From NCBI GenBank assembly GCA_007713455.1, contig VMRT01000016.1:175380-239379 (forward strand): a stretch of 64,000 nucleotides of DNA. The letters run 5' to 3'. Source of the stretch: Pseudomonas sp. (GTDB lineage Bacteria > Pseudomonadota > Gammaproteobacteria > Pseudomonadales > Pseudomonadaceae). Position 1 is the first letter of the stretch, and every line of letters starts with the position of its first letter. Under the pieces are notes generated by a model, which made no database searches, was not told the DNA's origin, and saw only the letters and a list, made by a program, of their open reading frames with translations. This document shows, piece after piece, positions 39,726-47,565 of the stretch. The position numbers and the translations under genes were made by a program.

Positions 39726-40249
39726 GCGATCCGAACCGCGAACCCCGCTACTTCCAGGGCCTGCAACAGGCTGCCTTCATGAAGCTGGAACACGCTGCCT
39801 CTCTAAAAGGCCTTTTAAAGCCTTTTAAGGGTAAGGGGGATCTTGAGGGCTGGGCCAGCCAGTGCTTCGCCATGCGCGACGAGTTGATTGGCTTGGCGCA
39901 GCGGCAGGTGCTGCAACAGGCAGTCGGGCATCCCTTCCACCTGCTGCCCGTGGAGTTGGCCCAGCAAACCACTGGCGCAGGCACGGCGTTTTTGCGCTGG
40001 CGCAAGCACGACCGCTCAGCCATGGGCGTAGCCCTGTGGCAGGAATTGATGGCGAACATCGGCACGCCGGTCAACCTGTTGGCCGAGCTGCACGCGATTG
40101 AGCTTCAGCGCATCACGCTGAACATGCAGATCAGCCTGTTGCACACCTTGGGCAGGCAGGCCCAGGAGTGCGCCAGCAAGGCCGCCAAGGCGGAAGACGC
40201 CTACCTGCGCAGGCTCAAGTCCATCCCACCTGGAATGCGTGATCGGTGA
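39722..40249 (+). CDS. DUF3158 family ICE protein
   Basis: 175 residues. DUF3158 segments: YFQGLQQAAFMKLEHAASLK, LKGKGDLEGWASQCFAMRDE-like, GAGTAFLRWRKHDRSAMGVA, LWQELMANIGTPVNLLAELH. The family is ICE-specific and of unknown biochemistry, always beside ssb. It is cotranscribed with the TIGR03761-like gene (ATGA overlap). The A/T-rich CTAAAAGGCC/CTTTTAAAGCC stretch at 39,804-39,830 stands out against the GC-rich background. Confidence 0.82.
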   Translation: MSDPNREPRYFQGLQQAAFMKLEHAASLKGLLKPFKGKGDLEGWASQCFAMRDELIGLAQRQVLQQAVGHPFHLLPVELAQQTTGAGTAFLRWRKHDRSAMGVALWQELMANIGTPVNLLAELHAIELQRITLNMQISLLHTLGRQAQECASKAAKAEDAYLRRLKSIPPGMRDR

Positions 40250-40322
40250 TGACACCGGACACCCCAGTACGCGCCCGACGCCGACGCGGCTCGGGTATTT
40301 CAATCACCATGGAGATTGCAAC

Positions 40323-40763
40323 ATGAGCACGCATTTTTGGGGCGAAGGCAACATTGGCTCCCCGCCCGAGTACCGGGAGTTCCCCAACGGCAACGACGAG
40401 CCGCGGCGCTTGCTGCGGCTGAACGTGTATTTCGACAACCCCGTTCCCACCAAAGGCGGCGACTTCGAGGATCGCGGCGGCTTTTGGGCGCCAGTGGAAA
40501 TCTGGCACCGTGACACCGCGCACTGGAAAAACCTCTACCAGAAAGGCATGCGCGTGCTGGTCGTCGGCCGCATGGAGCGCGAGCCCTGGACGGACAACGA
40601 AGATCAGCCACGCGAGACCTGGCAGATCAACGCGCGCAGCGTCGGCATCCTGCCGTTCCGCATCGAGTCCGTGACCCTCAGCCCGAAGCCGCAGGATGCG
40701 GAGGCAAAGTCCCAGGCAGTCCAGGAACCGGCTGCGCCAAAAGAGCCGCGGCGTAGGAAGTGA
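40323..40763 (+). CDS. ssb: ICE single-stranded DNA-binding protein
   Basis: 146 residues with an OB-fold pattern: TGNIGS-like start (FWGEGNIGSPPEYREFPNGN), LLRLNVYFDNPVPTKGGDFE, FWAPVEIWHRDTAHWKNLYQ, GMRVLVVGRMEREPW, and a basic C-terminus. It is an ICE-type SSB that coats transferred or replicating single strands. Unlike cellular SSB it lacks an acidic DDDIPF tip. It lies downstream of DUF3158 and upstream of topB. Confidence 0.85.
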   Translation: MSTHFWGEGNIGSPPEYREFPNGNDEPRRLLRLNVYFDNPVPTKGGDFEDRGGFWAPVEIWHRDTAHWKNLYQKGMRVLVVGRMEREPWTDNEDQPRETWQINARSVGILPFRIESVTLSPKPQDAEAKSQAVQEPAAPKEPRRRK

Positions 40764-40805
40764 CCCGGCATGGGCCGGCCACTGTTCGCCGTTCCATGCT
40801 CTCGC

Positions 40806-40828
40806 GAGCTATCCCCAGGGGATAGCTC
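40806..40828. promoter_or_regulatory. 23-bp palindrome, copy 3 (perfect)
   Basis: Same 11-bp arms as the copies upstream of the TIGR03761-like gene, with A as the centre base. It lies 43 bp after the ssb stop and 205 bp before topB. Confidence 0.7.
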
Positions 40829-41032
40829 CATCAACGTCCACCGGCTTCCATGCGCTCCCGAAAATCGCGGCTCCCGGCCCGCACACCCCGGCTGCACGCC
40901 ATCTCCGCCCCAGCCATTCCATCCTGTGAAAGTGGTCGCCACCGCTTGCGACTTGTTTGCTGCTGCCCCTGGCGGTGCCCGGCATCCTCGATTCCAGCAA
41001 CTCAATGAACCACGGAAATCGGATGGACGGAC

Positions 41033-43045
41033 ATGCGGCTGTTCTTGTGCGAGAAGCCCTCCCAGGGCAAGGATATTGGCCGGATTCTCGGCGCGACGCG
41101 GCGCGGTGAAGGCTGCCTCAACGGCTCCGGCATCACCATCACCTGGTGCATCGGCCATCTCGTAGAAGCGGCAGCACCCGAGGTCTATGACGCGGCGCTC
41201 AAGCGCTGGTCGCTGGAACAGTTGCCCATCATTCCCCAGCAGTGGCGGGTCGAGGTCAAACCGAAGGCCGCCACGCAATTCAAGGTCGTCAAGGCGCTTC
41301 TGGCGAAGGCGACCCATCTCGTCATCGCCACCGATGCCGACCGCGAGGGCGAACTGATCGCCCGAGAGATCATCGACCTGTGCGGCTACCGTGGCCCCAT
41401 CGAACGCTTGTGGCTGTCGGCGCTCAACGATGCGTCGATCCGCACCGCGCTCGGCAAGCTACGGCCGTCGTCCGATACGCTGCCGATGTATTACTCGGCG
41501 CTGGCGCGTTCGCGGGCAGACTGGCTCGTCGGCATGAACCTCAGCCGTCTGTTCACGGTGCTCGGGCGGCAGGCGGGCTACGACGGCGTGCTGTCGGTCG
41601 GACGTGTCCAGACCCCGACCCTGAAGCTGGTCGTGGATCGCGACCGCGAAATCGCGGCTTTCAAGTCGGTGCCGTTCTGGGCCATCGACGTGTCTTTGTC
41701 CGCAGAGGGTCAGGCTTTCTCCGCGCAGTGGGTTGCGCCCGATGGCTGCACCGACGACGCCGGTCGTTGTCTGCAACAGCCGGTCGCCCAGCAGGCGGCG
41801 CAGCAGATTCGTGCTGCGGGCAGCGCCCAGGTGGTGTCGGTCGAGACCGAGCGCGTGCGCGAAGGCCCGCCGCTGCTGTTCGACCTGGGGACGCTTCAGG
41901 AGGTCTGTTCCAGGCAGCTCGGGCTGGACGTGCAGGAGACATTGCAGATCGCCCAGGCCCTGTACGAGACGCACAAGGCCACGACCTACCCGCGCTCGGA
42001 CTCTGGCTACCTGCCCGAAAGCATGTTCGCCGAGGTGCCCGCCGTCCTGGACAGCCTGCTCAAAACCGACCCGTCGCTGCGACCGATCATGAGTCAGCTC
42101 GACCGCTCCCAGCGTTCGCGCGCCTGGAACGACGGCAAGGTCACGGCGCACCACGGCATCATTCCGACGCTCGAACCCGCGAACCTCTCTGCTCTGAGCG
42201 AGAAGGAACTGGCGGTGTACCGGCTGATCCGGGCGCATTACCTGGCGCAGTTCCTCCCGCACCACGAGTTCGACCGTACCGTGGCTGAGTTTTCCTGCGG
42301 CCGACAGACGCTGGTGGCCGCCGGTAAACAGGTGGTCATCAAGGGCTGGCGTCTGGTGCTGGCCGAACCGCAAGCGGACGAGGACTGCGTCGACGCGGCG
42401 CGCAGCCAGGTGCTGCCCCCACTGCGTGAGGGCCTGGCGTGCCAGGTGGCCGAGGCCGAGATCAAGGCGCTCAAGACGATGCCGCCCAAGCCCTATACCC
42501 AGGGCGAACTGGTCAAATCAATGAAGGGCATTGCGCGCTTCGTAACCGACCCGCGCCTGAAGCAGAAGCTGAAGGACACGACGGGCATCGGCACCGAGGC
42601 GACGCGGGCCAACATCATCAGCGTGCTAATCGCCCGTGGCTACATCGTGAAGAAGGGTCGCTCCATTCGCGCATCGGATGCGGCGTTCACGCTGATCGAC
42701 GCCGTGCCCGCAGCGATTGCAGACCCCGGCACAACGGCGGTGTGGGAGCAGGCGCTCGACATGATCGAGGCCGGACAGCTCACCCTGGACGTATTCCTCA
42801 GCAAGCAGGCCGCCTGGATTTCGCAGTTGATCGCGCAGTACGGCAGCATGTCCCTGTCCATCAAGCTTCCCCATGGGCCAGCATGTCCGCAGTGCGGCGC
42901 ACCGACGCGCCAGCGCACCGGCAAGAGCGGCCCATTCTGGTCGTGCAGTCGCTACCCCGACTGCAAAGGCACGCTGCCGGTCGAATCCGGTACGCCCAAG
43001 CGTGGCGCTTCGCGCTCGCGTAGCAGCGGCCGCAAAGGCGCCTGA
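41033..43045 (+). CDS. topB: DNA topoisomerase III (ICE type)
   Basis: 670 residues. Toprim domain at the N-terminus (LFLCEKPSQGKDIGRILGAT, then LVIATDADREGELIAREIID); catalytic tyrosine in ATTYPRSDSGYLPE; TGIGTEATRANIISVLIARG; C-terminal zinc ribbon (CPQCGAPTRQRTGKSGPFWS followed by CSRYPDCKG). A type IA enzyme that decatenates or relaxes single-stranded-region DNA, here likely serving ICE replication and transfer. Length is normal. The ATG at 41033 is preceded by GGATGGACGGAC. Confidence 0.93.
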   Translation: MRLFLCEKPSQGKDIGRILGATRRGEGCLNGSGITITWCIGHLVEAAAPEVYDAALKRWSLEQLPIIPQQWRVEVKPKAATQFKVVKALLAKATHLVIATDADREGELIAREIIDLCGYRGPIERLWLSALNDASIRTALGKLRPSSDTLPMYYSALARSRADWLVGMNLSRLFTVLGRQAGYDGVLSVGRVQTPTLKLVVDRDREIAAFKSVPFWAIDVSLSAEGQAFSAQWVAPDGCTDDAGRCLQQPVAQQAAQQIRAAGSAQVVSVETERVREGPPLLFDLGTLQEVCSRQLGLDVQETLQIAQALYETHKATTYPRSDSGYLPESMFAEVPAVLDSLLKTDPSLRPIMSQLDRSQRSRAWNDGKVTAHHGIIPTLEPANLSALSEKELAVYRLIRAHYLAQFLPHHEFDRTVAEFSCGRQTLVAAGKQVVIKGWRLVLAEPQADEDCVDAARSQVLPPLREGLACQVAEAEIKALKTMPPKPYTQGELVKSMKGIARFVTDPRLKQKLKDTTGIGTEATRANIISVLIARGYIVKKGRSIRASDAAFTLIDAVPAAIADPGTTAVWEQALDMIEAGQLTLDVFLSKQAAWISQLIAQYGSMSLSIKLPHGPACPQCGAPTRQRTGKSGPFWSCSRYPDCKGTLPVESGTPKRGASRSRSSGRKGA

Positions 43046-43568
43046 CTGACTCCGTTTCCCGTGGGCCGCGCCCTGTTTCAAAGGCGTGGCCCGTGTCCCG
43101 CACGCCCCTGCGGGTCGCCCAGCGCGCAACGCCTTCTTGTCCGTGTGCGCGTCCCGTCCAGCCGTCCCCGGCTGCGGGACTTGAAGGTAGCTTTTCCGCG
43201 AACCGTCTCCCGCGTGTTCTGCTGGTCTGTGTTTCTCCCGCCCACTGCGAAGGGCCCCCCGATGGCTTGCCTGGCAGCGCGAGCCACCCGGAGACCCTTT
43301 GTGGTCAGCGGTATTCGGTGCCGGTGCCCACCGGCGCAAAAACGGGCTCCCTTTGTGCGCGGATGTGCGCCAGACGATGCCGGCCCCAGCCACGACATGG
43401 GCCGGGTGTGATTGCTGATGAGCAGACGGTTCTAGCGACGACCGGGCCTGCAACAGCCCACGGGTGGTTATTTCCTCCCGAGCCGAAGGTCAGCGAGCCT
43501 TCGGCGCCTTTATCTCGCCGATCAACGTTCCGAGCCAATGGCCGGCCACAGCAACAGGAAACCGACGC
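43046..43568. other. Gene-free region downstream of topB
   Basis: 523 bp with no gene that reads as genuine. It contains hairpin GCCGAAGG-8-CCTTCGGC (43,482-43,505) followed by a short T/A-rich stretch, which could be a terminator or part of the leader of the next gene. Reading frames here have atypical composition and no Shine-Dalgarno sequence. Confidence 0.5.
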
Positions 43569-43814
43569 ATGCAACAACCGGAGAAAGTACGAGCCGCGTT
43601 CGAGCGCGACCTTGGCAACAAGGTGCTGTTCATCAAGGGCGGCAAGCTGCTGTTCATCGATGGCATCAATCTCAAGGCCATCGCCGACCGTAAGGCGTAT
43701 TTCGCTTCGCTGCGTGCGCGGCAGGCGCAACCCATTGTGGTCCTGGCCGAACTGGGACAGGACGAGGCATTCGCCCTGTGGAAGCAGCATGTGCTGGGCG
43801 ACACGCCCGAGTGA
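43569..43814 (+). CDS. Small ICE orphan protein
   Basis: 81 residues: MQQPEKVRAAFERDLGNKVL, FIKGGKLLFIDGINLKAIAD and a helical end. A compact alpha/beta protein with no recognised domain. It is the first of a run of separately spaced ICE genes, each with its own structured leader. It is followed by a strong terminator at 43,844, so it is monocistronic. Confidence 0.6.
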   Translation: MQQPEKVRAAFERDLGNKVLFIKGGKLLFIDGINLKAIADRKAYFASLRARQAQPIVVLAELGQDEAFALWKQHVLGDTPE

Positions 43815-43843
43815 GCCAACGCACCCAAGCACCCCCCTGACAG

Positions 43844-43864
43844 CCCGCACTCGATGCGGGTTTT
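43844..43864 (+). terminator. Terminator after the small ICE gene
   Basis: CCCGCA-CTCGA-TGCGGG followed by TTTT, 30 bp after the stop. Confidence 0.8.
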
Positions 43865-44080
43865 CTGTCTCTGCGCCCACCAATCCGGGCTGGGCCGAAT
43901 GCCGTTTTCCAACTGACGCAGCGCGCCCCCCGGACGAAGCTGCCCGCATGTTCGCTGATTCGTCAGCACATGCCAGCAGCCATGGGTTCCAGGCTGCCGC
44001 GGGTTCTTCCCGCGTAACCCGCCAGTCCGTATCGCATCAAGTCTGCGGACGCGCGTCCCCGTGACGTCGATGCTTTTTAT
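43865..44080. other. Gene-free spacer in the ICE orphan block
   Basis: About 216 bp between a terminator and the structured leader at 44,081. No gene, promoter or repeat was recognised. Confidence 0.4.
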
Positions 44081-44139
44081 CCACCGCGTGCGGGAGCTGC
44101 CATCCCGTGAGGGACAAGGCCCCGCTTTTCCAAGGAGCC
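44081..44139 (+). promoter_or_regulatory. Structured leader of the gene at 44,145
   Basis: CCACC then CGGGA / TCCCG hairpin (44,091-44,107), then GAGGG and GGCCCC segments, then AAGGAG six bases before the start. This follows the recurring leader pattern described in the findings, with a weak SD-complementary segment in this copy. Confidence 0.45.
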
Positions 44140-44144
44140 TACCC

Positions 44145-44357
44145 ATGTCCCACAAAGCCTCTTTCGGCCAGTTGGCCTTGACCTATTGCGGCAAGTTCCT
44201 GCCGCTCGAAGTCCTGCAAAGCGCCGCCGGCCACTACATCGGCACGCGCGATACCGAAGGTCCCGTTTCGCGGGAATCGCACGAGTACTTCCGCAGCCAT
44301 GCAGCGGCTCAACGTGCCCTCGAAAGAGGCGGCTGGTCCCAGCTCGCCATTCCCTGA
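44145..44357 (+). CDS. Small ICE orphan protein
   Basis: 70 residues (MSHKASFGQLALTYCGKFLP, LEVLQSAAGHYIGTRDTEGP, VSRESHEYFRSHAAAQRALE, RGGWSQLAIP). The sequence reads as a small globular domain. No family was recognised; similar proteins occur in this ICE class. AAGGAG precedes the ATG. It lies 21 bp upstream of the next gene, probably in the same transcript. Confidence 0.6.
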   Translation: MSHKASFGQLALTYCGKFLPLEVLQSAAGHYIGTRDTEGPVSRESHEYFRSHAAAQRALERGGWSQLAIP

Positions 44358-44378
44358 TCCAACTGGAGGAATCACGCC

Positions 44379-44771
44379 ATGAATCAACTGCTGCCGCGAG
44401 AAGTCGTCGATCAGATCATGCGGGAAGAGCAGCATTTCGCTGCCGCGCCCCAAGCCTTCTTCGAGGCATGGAAGCGTGGTGCCGAGATCGCTGGCCCCGA
44501 ATGGTTTGGCGACGGCACCCGTGACGGCCTGAACCAGGCCAAGAGCAAGTGGGATCTGCGTCCCAACATGCTGCGGCTCAACGATGCCCTCGGTGTCCTG
44601 AGCAGCGGGCAACGCATGTTTCTGTCCGCCATGGTCAGCTTCTACAACGCGCACGAGGGCGGTGCCATGCTCAAACGCTGCCACTTCCACGGGCTGTCGG
44701 ACTTCGACGGTCTCGACTTGGAACGCCGCAAGGTCATTGCCGACTTGATGCTGAACTACAGCGGCTGGTGA
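44379..44771 (+). CDS. ICE orphan protein
   Basis: 130 residues (MNQLLPREVVDQIMREEQHF...IADLMLNYSGW). Predicted mainly helical, with a conserved-looking end YNAHEGGAMLKRCHFHGLSD followed by FDGLDLERRKVIADLML. No catalytic motif. GGAGGAAT precedes the start and can pair with ATTCC 14 bases further upstream. It is followed by a 10-bp perfect inverted repeat that may terminate transcription. Confidence 0.6.
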   Translation: MNQLLPREVVDQIMREEQHFAAAPQAFFEAWKRGAEIAGPEWFGDGTRDGLNQAKSKWDLRPNMLRLNDALGVLSSGQRMFLSAMVSFYNAHEGGAMLKRCHFHGLSDFDGLDLERRKVIADLMLNYSGW

Positions 44772-44809
44772 ACCCGTTTCCGGCACACCCCCGTCTTTTC
44801 GTTCCCCAC

Positions 44810-44841
44810 GAGGGACATGCGCCCACACGGCCATGTCCCTC
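44810..44841 (+). terminator. Strong hairpin after the 44,379 gene
   Basis: GAGGGACATG and its exact complement CATGTCCCTC around a 12-base loop, followed by GATTTCCTTTCC. The weak T-tract leaves open whether it is a terminator or an RNA-stabilising hairpin. Confidence 0.6.
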
Positions 44842-44920
44842 GATTTCCTTTCCGTTGCCCAGCGTAAAGCGGCTGAATCAAAGCCAACGATCAGCGTCGA
44901 CTGACGCATTTTCCCTTTTC

Positions 44921-44980
44921 AACCCACCGGGTCCAATTCCCGGTGGCGGGAATTGGCTCCATTATTCAATCTGGAGAGTT
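44921..44980 (+). promoter_or_regulatory. Structured leader with mutually exclusive stems (gene at 44,984)
   Basis: Stem A: ACCGGG (44,926) with CCCGGT (44,939). Alternative stem B: CCAATTCCCG (44,933) with CGGGAATTGG (44,947), a perfect 10-bp repeat that uses the same CCCG bases, so both cannot form together. Downstream CTCCA (44,957) is complementary to TGGAG, the Shine-Dalgarno sequence. This is the clearest copy of the recurring leader. Confidence 0.65.
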
Positions 44981-44983
44981 CCC

Positions 44984-45721
44984 ATGTCCCAGAATCCCAA
45001 TCCCTTTCTCCGCGGCTACTGGAATTTGAAGATCGTCCGCACGCTGTCCATCAGCTACGAGGACGGAAGCCCGCATGTCTGGCGAAACATCCACCCGAGC
45101 CAGCAACACCTTTCCGACGAGGAATTGATTTCATCGTCCTGCATCGTCACCAGCGATTTCGCGGTGGTCACGAACGGCTCTGAACCTATAAGCGCCGAGG
45201 TGCTGGCCGAATGCGATGCCGATGAAGGCGTTAACGGCGAAGGCGTGATCGGTGCCGTGGTCTATGCCATTCATGGCGAGGACTTCGACGGTCGCCTGAT
45301 CCACGTCGGTGACAGCTATTCGGTCGAGGCCGCGCGGGAAGTCGTGCAGCGCCTGAGTTTCGAGACCGGCTACTACAGCCGATGCTGGGAGATCAGCAGC
45401 GCGCACATCAGCCAGGAAACCGGCCTGTACCTCGCCAATCTGGCGGACCTTGCCACGCCGGAGGCCTTTCTGTTCATCGCCTTTCGGGTTCCGTACAGCC
45501 CGGCGATTGGCGTCAAGCTGATCTCCACGCCCTGGACGGACAAGAACCTGGAATACGCCGAGGGCATCACCGCCGAGCAGCTTCGGCAGGAGCACCGCAG
45601 CAAGGGCATGCCAGACGACCTGGCGAACATCCTGGAACTGGCTGGCCAGGCCGATGTGCGCATCCTCATCCTCGACGCTGACGCGCCCGTGTTGCTGGGC
45701 CTGCCGCTGGCCGAGCCCTAG
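44984..45721 (+). CDS. ICE conserved protein, function unknown
   Basis: 245 residues: MSQNPNPFLRGYWNLKIVRT, YSRCWEISSAHISQETGLYL, PEAFLFIAFRVPYSPAIGVK, and a C-terminal IL-rich strand (RILILDADAPVLLGLPL). I believe related proteins are annotated under a DUF (DUF5983-like), but am not certain. Conserved in the orphan block of PFGI-1-type ICEs. No catalytic motif. Expression is probably governed by its structured leader. Confidence 0.6.
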   Translation: MSQNPNPFLRGYWNLKIVRTLSISYEDGSPHVWRNIHPSQQHLSDEELISSSCIVTSDFAVVTNGSEPISAEVLAECDADEGVNGEGVIGAVVYAIHGEDFDGRLIHVGDSYSVEAAREVVQRLSFETGYYSRCWEISSAHISQETGLYLANLADLATPEAFLFIAFRVPYSPAIGVKLISTPWTDKNLEYAEGITAEQLRQEHRSKGMPDDLANILELAGQADVRILILDADAPVLLGLPLAEP

Positions 45722-45761
45722 CAAACACACCACGCGCCCACCTTCCTCTTTGCCCTCCATG

Positions 45762-45811
45762 CCAGCCTGTCTCCTTTCTGGGAGCCGGGCTGGTCCTATT
45801 TCATAGGAGCA
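45762..45811 (+). promoter_or_regulatory. Leader hiding its Shine-Dalgarno sequence in a hairpin (gene at 45,816)
   Basis: CCAGCC (45,762) pairs with GGCTGG (45,788), with CTCC/GGAG inside. Then TCCTAT-TTC-ATAGGA (45,794-45,808) places the AGGAG Shine-Dalgarno sequence in a 6-bp stem. Confidence 0.6.
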
Positions 45812-45815
45812 CTTT

Positions 45816-46094
45816 ATGTTCCCCGACCTCATCTCGCCCGCGCGCGACTTCGAGCATCAGCTTGGAGCCTGCGTCAACGCCATGGGCCAGGACGACGCCA
45901 TCGGCCAGATCCTGGTATTCGAGCGCTTGAGCGGCATGCTGCACATGCGCCATATCGCCAGCGCCGATCTGGCAGACACCGACATTGATGCCTACGAAAT
46001 GGTCGTCTTCGACGGTGGCAACACCGGCGGCGACACGTGGAAGCACGTGTTCTTTCCACGTCAGCGCGAACACTACTTCGTGTGCCAAGCCTGA
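45816..46094 (+). CDS. ICE orphan protein
   Basis: 92 residues (MFPDLISPARDFEHQLGACV...REHYFVCQA). A small alpha/beta protein with an acidic surface (ASADLADTDIDAYEMVVFDG). No family was recognised. The ATG is preceded by AGGAG within a hairpin. It is followed within 10 bases by a strong terminator, so it is monocistronic. Confidence 0.6.
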   Translation: MFPDLISPARDFEHQLGACVNAMGQDDAIGQILVFERLSGMLHMRHIASADLADTDIDAYEMVVFDGGNTGGDTWKHVFFPRQREHYFVCQA

Positions 46095-46102
46095 CCACCC
46101 AG

Positions 46103-46122
46103 CCCCTTTCGAGGGGCCTTTT
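46103..46122 (+). terminator. Terminator after the 45,816 gene
   Basis: CCCCT-TTCG-AGGGG followed by CCTTTTC. The stem begins about 9 bases after the stop codon. Confidence 0.85.
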
Positions 46123-46317
46123 CTTGTCGCGGCGCAGGAAAGCGGGTGCGGCGCGGTGCGGTTTCCTGAGCGCAGGCCACTCACTCCAGGGCCATCCTTG
46201 CCCAATGTTCGTCGGCGTTGCCGACACATGCCCAGGCAGCCAAGACCTTCAAGGCTGCAAGCGCGGGAAACCGTGCTGGTTGTTTCTTCCTACGGACGCA
46301 CCGCGCCCATTCACCCA
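46123..46317. other. Gene-free spacer
   Basis: 195 bp between a terminator and the next structured leader. No coding or regulatory signal was recognised beyond a likely promoter requirement. Confidence 0.35.
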
Positions 46318-46368
46318 CAAGGGACCTCTCCCTTGCGGGCGGGGAATCCCTTGTTCTTCCTCAAGGAG
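46318..46368 (+). promoter_or_regulatory. Structured leader with alternative stems (gene at 46,375)
   Basis: CAAGGGA (46,318) can pair with either of two identical TCCCTTG segments (46,329 and 46,347). The second TCCCTTG is also complementary to CAAGGAG, the Shine-Dalgarno sequence 9-15 bases downstream, so formation of one stem frees or hides the ribosome site. Confidence 0.65.
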
Positions 46369-46374
46369 ATTCAC

Positions 46375-47187
46375 ATGGATCGCTCTCTTATCAAGACCCT
46401 GATGCCTTCGCTGGTCGCAGGCCATGTGCCGCGCAACGTGCGGTCGTTCAAGTACCGCGTGTTCGATGATCAGCCACAGTCCTCGACACTGGGCTTCGTT
46501 ATCGATCCCCAGCCCTTCGACGGCAGGGTGGTCGCCGCCAGCGAGGACGCCATCGTCGTCAAGCTCAAGCCCAGCGAGTTCGCGGTACTCGATCCCAACC
46601 TGGTGACCAGCATTCCCAGCGAGGGCACCAAGGTGCATGTCCAACCCTATGCCCGTCGTCGTTTCGACGGTCTGCGTGCGGACACGCCAGAAGAGCGCAC
46701 CGAGATGATGTCCGACGGCACGCCCTACACCGTCAAGACACACATCCTCGGCTCCGCGCCGGCCAAGTTGCCCATTCCCGAGCCGCAGTGCATGGAACTG
46801 GGTCAGCTCATCGAGCAGTTGGAGGAAATGCCGGCGCCCGACGGGTTCCGCCGCATCACCCACATGCTGGTCGATGCGGGCGCCCACGACTTCACCTGGG
46901 TCGATCCGAAGCCGTCCAGGATCATCGAAACGCCCCCGGCGATCAGTTTCACGGTTTCGACCGCGAAGTTCGCCGGCCAGGTGACGATCCTCTACCAACG
47001 CGGCAGCGATACCTATGCGGTGGAGCTGCGCCGCGACGGCGAGTTGGTCGATCGGCACGACGAGGTGTATTTCGACATGCTCGGCGAAGTGCTGGAGCGA
47101 CTCATAGACGACGGGCGCTGGCGCCTGATCGACGTGAGCGTGATCGGCGCGAAGACGTCCCGACGGCGCCGCGCTGTACCGGCGTGA
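46375..47187 (+). CDS. ICE conserved protein, function unknown
   Basis: 270 residues: MDRSLIKTLMPSLVAGHVPR, NVRSFKYRVFDDQPQSSTLG, FVIDPQPFDGRVVAASEDAI, then MELGQLIEQLEEMPAPDGFR and a C-terminal LLGEVLERLIDDGRWRLIDV-like end. The N-terminal ~90 residues look like a small beta-barrel (KfrB-like resemblance is weak). Always found near the DUF3577 gene in this ICE family. It is followed by a terminator, so it is monocistronic. Confidence 0.6.
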   Translation: MDRSLIKTLMPSLVAGHVPRNVRSFKYRVFDDQPQSSTLGFVIDPQPFDGRVVAASEDAIVVKLKPSEFAVLDPNLVTSIPSEGTKVHVQPYARRRFDGLRADTPEERTEMMSDGTPYTVKTHILGSAPAKLPIPEPQCMELGQLIEQLEEMPAPDGFRRITHMLVDAGAHDFTWVDPKPSRIIETPPAISFTVSTAKFAGQVTILYQRGSDTYAVELRRDGELVDRHDEVYFDMLGEVLERLIDDGRWRLIDVSVIGAKTSRRRRAVPA

Positions 47188-47227
47188 CACCACGAAAAGT
47201 ACCAGGCGACATGCCCCCACAGGCTCT

Positions 47228-47255
47228 CCCTCCATTCGGAAGGAGGGCCTTTTTT
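47228..47255 (+). terminator. Terminator after the 46,375 gene
   Basis: CCCTCC-8-GGAGGG followed by CC and six T. Confidence 0.85.
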
Positions 47256-47490
47256 CTGCCGTGGGAGATTTCATCAAAGGGAATCGATCGGATACCGATT
47301 GATGGCTGCCTCGCGCGCGAGGCCTGGTCATGCTGAGCCCATGCCTGCTGACGTTGTCAGCGACATGCCAGGCAACCACCGGTCTTCGAGGTTGCGACGT
47401 AGTTCCCACTGCGTGACCGAGCCAGCTCGCACCGCATCCATTCGCGAGCGGCCACCAGTCTCTGGTGGTGGATGCTTTCGCCTTATCAAC
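47256..47490. other. Gene-free spacer with a hairpin
   Basis: About 235 bp. Contains CCACCAG-TCT-CTGGTGG near 47,451-47,467 just before the structured leader. No gene. Confidence 0.4.
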
Positions 47491-47495
47491 CCATC

Positions 47496-47559
47496 GCGGG
47501 GTTACGCACCTTTCCCCGCAGCGTGGGGCTGGTGTGTCTCCGCTTCATCCCTATGGAGA
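47496..47559 (+). promoter_or_regulatory. Structured leader of the DUF3577 gene
   Basis: GCGGGG (47,496) pairs with CCCCGC (47,514); CCCC of the latter can alternatively pair with GGGG at 47,524. TCTCC (47,537) is complementary to GGAGA, the Shine-Dalgarno sequence. I recall a candidate structured RNA upstream of DUF3577 genes in the literature; whether it is the same motif should be checked. Confidence 0.6.
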
Positions 47560-47565
47560 TTCACC

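Noticed and set aside
43046..43568. A gene after topB
   Set aside because: Frames in this stretch lack a Shine-Dalgarno sequence, change composition midway and resemble no ICE protein.
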